Of a stretch of DNA of 64,000 nt, positions 51,601 to 57,600 are shown one piece after another. Position 1 is the stretch's first letter; the number at the start of each line of letters is the position of its first letter. The stretch spans positions 248,001 to 312,000 of the forward strand of contig JAUIRK010000292.1 of NCBI GenBank assembly GCA_030549495.1, in the 5' to 3' direction. Position numbers and translations under genes: made by a program. The notes under the pieces were generated by a model. That model made no database searches. It saw only the letters and a list, made by a program, of their open reading frames with translations, and had not been told where the DNA came from. The DNA comes from Nectonema munidae. Lineage: Eukaryota; Nematomorpha; Nectonematoida; Nectonematidae.

Positions 51601-54600
51601 AAAGTGAGTGGCGGTTGCGGCCATTTTTATTTTTTTATTGTTGGTGTAGGACAGATGCAAAATAATAAAATGTCGGGTATAGAGGGCTGTATAAAGAAAT
51701 GCCATTTAAAATGTTCAAAAGGTATTTTATGGTAAATAATATAGAAACGAAAAATTGAAATTAGATATACCAAGAAGGCAGCATATGATATAAAGAAAGG
51801 AGGATTAAATGTACTGCGGAATGAATAAACTGTTTGAAGTTAAAGAACATCCACTTGATTCACAATCAGGGCCGTAGCCAGGGAGGGGTAAATTGGGGCT
51901 CTAGCGCACCCTAAATTTTTCAAATTAATGATATTTCTAAAAGAATTAGTAAACTTTTTCATAAGATAATAGCAATTTTGTAAATTCACACTAATCTTAT
52001 CACATCCCACATTCTACAAAGGACAGATCAAAGAAATATTAGTGTAGAGACATAATCGGATATAGAGATTTCAGAACTTTGTTGCTAATATATTTTTGTT
52101 TTTAGCACAATCATATATACTTAAAAAGGGTAGTTATGTTTTTCATTCTATGAAAAGAATATATTTTTAGTATCGCAGGGTGAATTAGGAGCATATTTAA
52201 GTCCAAGAAGGGAATATATGAGGATCCATGCTCTCAGCTTCACAACCTCCATCCCCCTTCTCTTCTTTCACCACATGTTTAGTTGGAAACTGAATTTCAA
52301 AATATATTCAAAGTATAAATGGACAAAAGTTGAGATATTAAAACATATTTCAATAAATATTACTACCTCAATGAGAAAACTATTAAAAAATTCATTAATT
52401 GAATAATGAAAATGGCCTATTAAAACAATAAATTTTTGAAAAATTTAAATTATAGTAAAAAAATAAGCTAGAAAATGTTTAATTGCAAACTTACTGAAAT
52501 TATTATAATATTATATATAATTTTAATAACACAAAAAGCCTTCTCCCAGCACCCTCTCCGAAAATTCTAAATGATCGTCTTGTGTGAATACAACCCAAAA
52601 TAAGAATATGTCATTAACGTAAATTGCGAAAATTAGTATGATTCTGTTACAATAAAGAAATGAAACTTTAAACGCACAATTAATTTAAAAAAAAAAGAAA
52701 AATGAAGGAGAATTTTGTAAACTGTCATCAGAAATGAAAAATAGGAAAAATGATGAATAATTTGGGGCATTCTTATTCGATATCAACCAAAATTGTTCTT
52801 ACCCAGCTTTTTAACATGGCTTTAAAGAGATTCGTTTGTTTAGTATGCTCTGCTATGAAATTATCGAAAACAAAAATGATAAATGTCATATTCAAGAGTG
52901 AAAATAATAATTTCAAAACGAGAGCCACTAACATCAATTTATTTTATACTATTCAAGAATACATCCGATAATAATGATTCAGTTTTCAATAAATATATTC
53001 TAAAGAAATATGCAAATTGAGATAGTGAAGAAAATATATTTATTGAGTAAATAAAATTTGTTATAACTTCATTTTATTAAACAAATAATTTTTAGTCTAG
53101 AAATTAAAATGATTTGTTTCAATAATCCTGATTACCCTAAAACTAATTAACCAATTAACTAATCTAAAAAAAGTTATGAAAAATTGTACTCTTTCTCATT
53201 AAATTATATTCATTAAGGCAAAGATGTTGATCCATTGGCAAAGATGTCTTTCTGTTGTTTCTTTCAATTTCATGTGAGGTGGAGCAGTAGAAGAGTTGCA
53301 ATTATTTTGAACAATGTGTGACTACTCAAGAATATCCATGTAAGAGAAAAGGATATAGAGGAAAATAAGAATTGTGAATCTGGCATTTTTATGAGTTTGC
53401 CCATGTTAATGTAAGAATTTATTACTGTATATTTCTGCTTCTTTTATAAAGTAGTATATTTTGATTATTATGACATACTTTTTCTTTTATTTTACGGCCG
53501 AGAAATGTCCCTTTCCATTGAAGTCAAATAGGAGGTGGATAGTTGGGCTAAATTGAGGGCCAGATATTGTTTGGGGGCTTGAAAATATAAAAATTGGAAT
53601 CAGTGCACGAGCTAAGCAAAAATTTTTCGACAGGGAGCTTGAAAGGGAAAAATTTTTATCAGCCATATAAAAAATATTTTTATTCATTTGATTTAATTAA
53701 ATAAGTTCAAGAACATTAAGAGAAAAGATAATTCTACATTTTCAGACACATGAGATCAATAAGAATAAGGAATGGAGTTAATTAGTATTATAATTACTCA
53801 AGGTTAGGTCAGTCTTCTCCTGACTAAGCTTATCTTAGGTCATAAAAGTACAATTTCGAAAGGCGTAAATAAAATTTGTGTAGGAAGAGAGGGGCTCTTG
53901 CTCCGTAAATAGATATGTATCAAAGGTCTGCACAAAATACAGGTATAAATTTTTTCCTCTGTTCAAATATTTTATTCAGCTACTCTTCTGTCTCAATCAT
54001 AAAAGGTATTTAAATTTTAACGGTCTGTGAAATTTTTCAAAATCCTTCTAACATTTTCAAATACAGCAAATCTTACATTAGCCACCAACCCTAAACTGTA
54101 AGTTCATTTTTAAAGTTTCAGTTTATACTCGTAAGCCCATTTAACTTGTTTACCATTTATATCATAATTTTATAATATATAATTTATATACTATTATAAT
54201 TTGACTACATTCTTTGATAAAAATATTTAATGATACGCAACATAAACTAGTTAGCCGTATGAATTCTCCCGGTTTGCCCCTTTGGTTATGTCCTTGCCAA
54301 TATTCATAGCACAAATAAAATGATAAGTACAAAGGGAAGGAAAAGGAAAGATATTGATTCCGACATTTCTCGCCATTAAGTTCTAGAAGGAAGAGAGGGG
54401 AAATGGAAGAAGGGGATACCTAGTTAAGCGCACTCGATATTATGTGGCAGTGGTAGGAATGACTTTATAAGTTTATACAGCACCAACTTCATTATTGCTC
54501 ACACCAATATACAAAGATGTACAATGTAGATGTCACGTTGGTTGGCATTGCGTTGATAATTAGATTCTCTAAGATACCAACACCACACGTATATATGTAT

Positions 54601-57600
54601 GCAGCAAAGGATATAAACTAATGAGGTTTTAAAGTTTATTGCTTTTCATAACTTAATCAATACTATTAAGTGTTTTTATAAAATACATGTACAATAAAAG
54701 TACTTTAATTTCTTTGCAAAATTGAAATCATAATTCAAAATCGAACAATAAACAAATTCCACTGAAACAATAAGAAATGTGGGAAAAGAATGATTGCAAT
54801 TCGCAATTTGATTACAAGACTTTTCTTTTATATTCTTACGCAGAAATGTAATAGCGTTTTAAAAACTTTGTCAGAAAATGGCCTAGGATTGGAAGCGTTG
54901 GGTATCCATCCAGTTTTTCAATTTAACGTTATGATATAAACATTACATGGTCTTCCAGGTAGACTTTGGCAATCAAACAATTTATTTGCGGAACTTATAT
55001 TATTTAAAAAACGAAAAAATACTCACAAACGTCTTTGTATAGTGACTATCCATGTCTGGTCAAGTCAAAAGAACTGATCTAGTTTATTACTGCTCTTATT
55101 TGACGTGTTTTTTCATCATTAAAGTTTTTAAATTTTAATGATTTTTGGATATGTAGAAATACAAATATTTTTTAATGAAATACTGTTTTATGAGAATGAA
55201 TATAAAGTTAATTTGTAAATTTTATGTAATTTATGAAAAAAAATAAATATTTTGTATTATTAGTTTCTACCTCAAAAATGAATTTTTGTATTTATCTGAA
55301 TGAAAAAATTGTCACCGCAGTAATGAACACAAATTTGCATAAATGTTTGAACATTTTGTAAGAAAACAAATAATACTAATAATAATAATAATAATAATAA
55401 TAACAATAATGTATTAAAATATTATTTTAACTCTTTAAGAACTAGAATTTTGTAGACTAATCATTTTTTTCTTTTTCATTGCAATTGTATATATTAAGAG
55501 TAAAGCCATTTAAATTACTTGAGACGATGCTGTCTCAATCCTCGTCAAAGAGTTAAAGAAAGTTTAGATCGATGTTTTTAACGGTGTTCAGCAAATATTG
55601 AATGTATGCCACGATATTGTTTTACCAGTATATAAAATTTTGACAAAAACTAAAATGTGTTGTAAAAAAAAATTTGATCAGGTTAGGGTTTGAAAAAGTT
55701 TGAAAATATGAAAATTCCAGTTCAAAATATTGATTCTAAGGTTTGCTATCAAAAATATTAATATTCAAAAAATGTTTTAGTATGTTTTATGGCAAATGTA
55801 AGATTTTAAAAAAAAAAAAAAAATTTAAATGTAACTTTTAGATGGGTTTTTTGGAGTTGTTAGCGTGCTTATAATATTTACATATTTGTTAGGTAATATT
55901 AATATATAGCTCAGTGTGGTAGATAGGGTTAATTCAGAATCGAATGTACACATACTTTTAGTCAAAAACATCTTAAATATAAAGCCTCAAAATCAGGAAG
56001 ATTCTTCAAGTCAAAACTGGAGAAAAATTACAAATTAAACATGTAGTAGGTGATGCACATTTTCTTTCGAAATGGAGCGGTAAAACCAAAAACGTTGGAA
56101 ACATGATTTACTATACTTTAATAGGATGTTATAGAAATTTATCCATGGAACTAAATGAATTGAAGCGAACTTTGGAATTGCATTGTTCAAATGTTTTGCC
56201 CATACTCCCATGAACACGACTAAGTGCTCACTTGCGTAAGAAAGGAGTGTGCATAAACTCGTACTGCACTCAATATAAGTTTGTAAGGATAACGTCGGAT
56301 ACCACGCTAATTGGCTGTAAGTCATCAGTGTTTTCATGGAGTAAGTAGTTATCGTAAAGTGGCTGCTATGTTGACTGCCTGGTACTAAACTTGCTCATTG
56401 CTAATCCTGGAAAAGTGTAACGAAAATTTCCGCGCATTTACTCTGTGATAACTTTTGAATTCAGAAGTGTCGACTTGGATATTAAAAAAAAAACATTTGT
56501 TTTGGAAGAGACATTTCGCTAATGCGCTAACGGAGAGAAAAAACAACAAGAAAAAGCATGTGAAACACTTGTATTAAAAGTGATACGAAGTACTTGCGTG
56601 TAGATTTGTAGTTGTTATTTGTGTAAACGTTTTGCACATTGGCAAAGGATTTATCTTCTAAAATCTGTGGATTTTCTAAAAATATATTAAGTCAAATTTA
56701 TAGAATATGATAGCATGCGATAGAAATTATTAAGTAAAAACATCAAATACAACAGAAAAAAAGTATCACAGTGTTAATAATCATGTGACAGAAAAGTTTA
56801 AAAAAATTATATTTAATGTTTGGTCAGGAGGTAGAACAAAAATATACAATGGACATCGTAGGAGCAGTCTAACAGTAGTATTCCCTGAAATGAAAATGGT
56901 CTTCTCTAAATATATAGAATAGCAATGGAAAAAAGTAGACGATTAGTCTTCAAAATTTTGGTCCTCGAGAGGTTAAGTCATATGAAACCATTTTGAAAAG
57001 ATGAGCACGCGAGTAATCTTCAAAATTAGGATCCCCAAAGGTTTAGAGCATGTTTACAAGCATATTTTACTGATTACCTCTAAAATTTTGATCTTGAACA
57101 ATTTTACCTCTACTATCACTTTGCATAAAAAACACAAACAAAATGTTTATCCCTATATTTATTATAAGGTAGAAAATATGAAGAATATACTCAATCAAAA
57201 AGTTTTGTTACAAAGAAATATTTTCAAGTTCCACCTAAAAATTTTCTAATATGAAAATAGTAAAGAAAGTGTTGAATAGAATTAGAATTTATTTATTATA
57301 ATTTTTTTATTCAAAATCATTTATGTGAAGCAATATTACTTACTCTCTATCGAATAAACATCTTTAAAACATTTTACAAAAAAATTACTAAGAATTTAAT
57401 TAAAATAATGTTTAGAATAATTCAAAAAAATATAAGATGGAAATAAAAAAGTGAATAGGTATAATGATAAAAAAATAAGTTTTATAAAATAATTTTTAAG
57501 AAAAGATGGAGTTAAACGAGTAGAAGAACTTACCTTTTGAAATGAGTAAAGTGCCGTTAGATGTGTTGATTATGAATTTAGATTGTGATCGGTCTAAGTG

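Larger units (their letters stand above)
48757..57533 (-). other. Long teneurin intron between exons 3 and 2
   Basis: Nearly 8.8 kb. It holds a TTGG repeat (about 49058-49080), a GC-richer block at 49.3-49.75 kb, the hAT element at 50095, its related empty site at 52085, a GC-rich patch at 51125-51300, decayed hAT ends near 51869, an (AAT)n run (55376-55410) and MITEs at 55427 and 56.9 kb. No second gene is evident. Confidence 0.5.
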
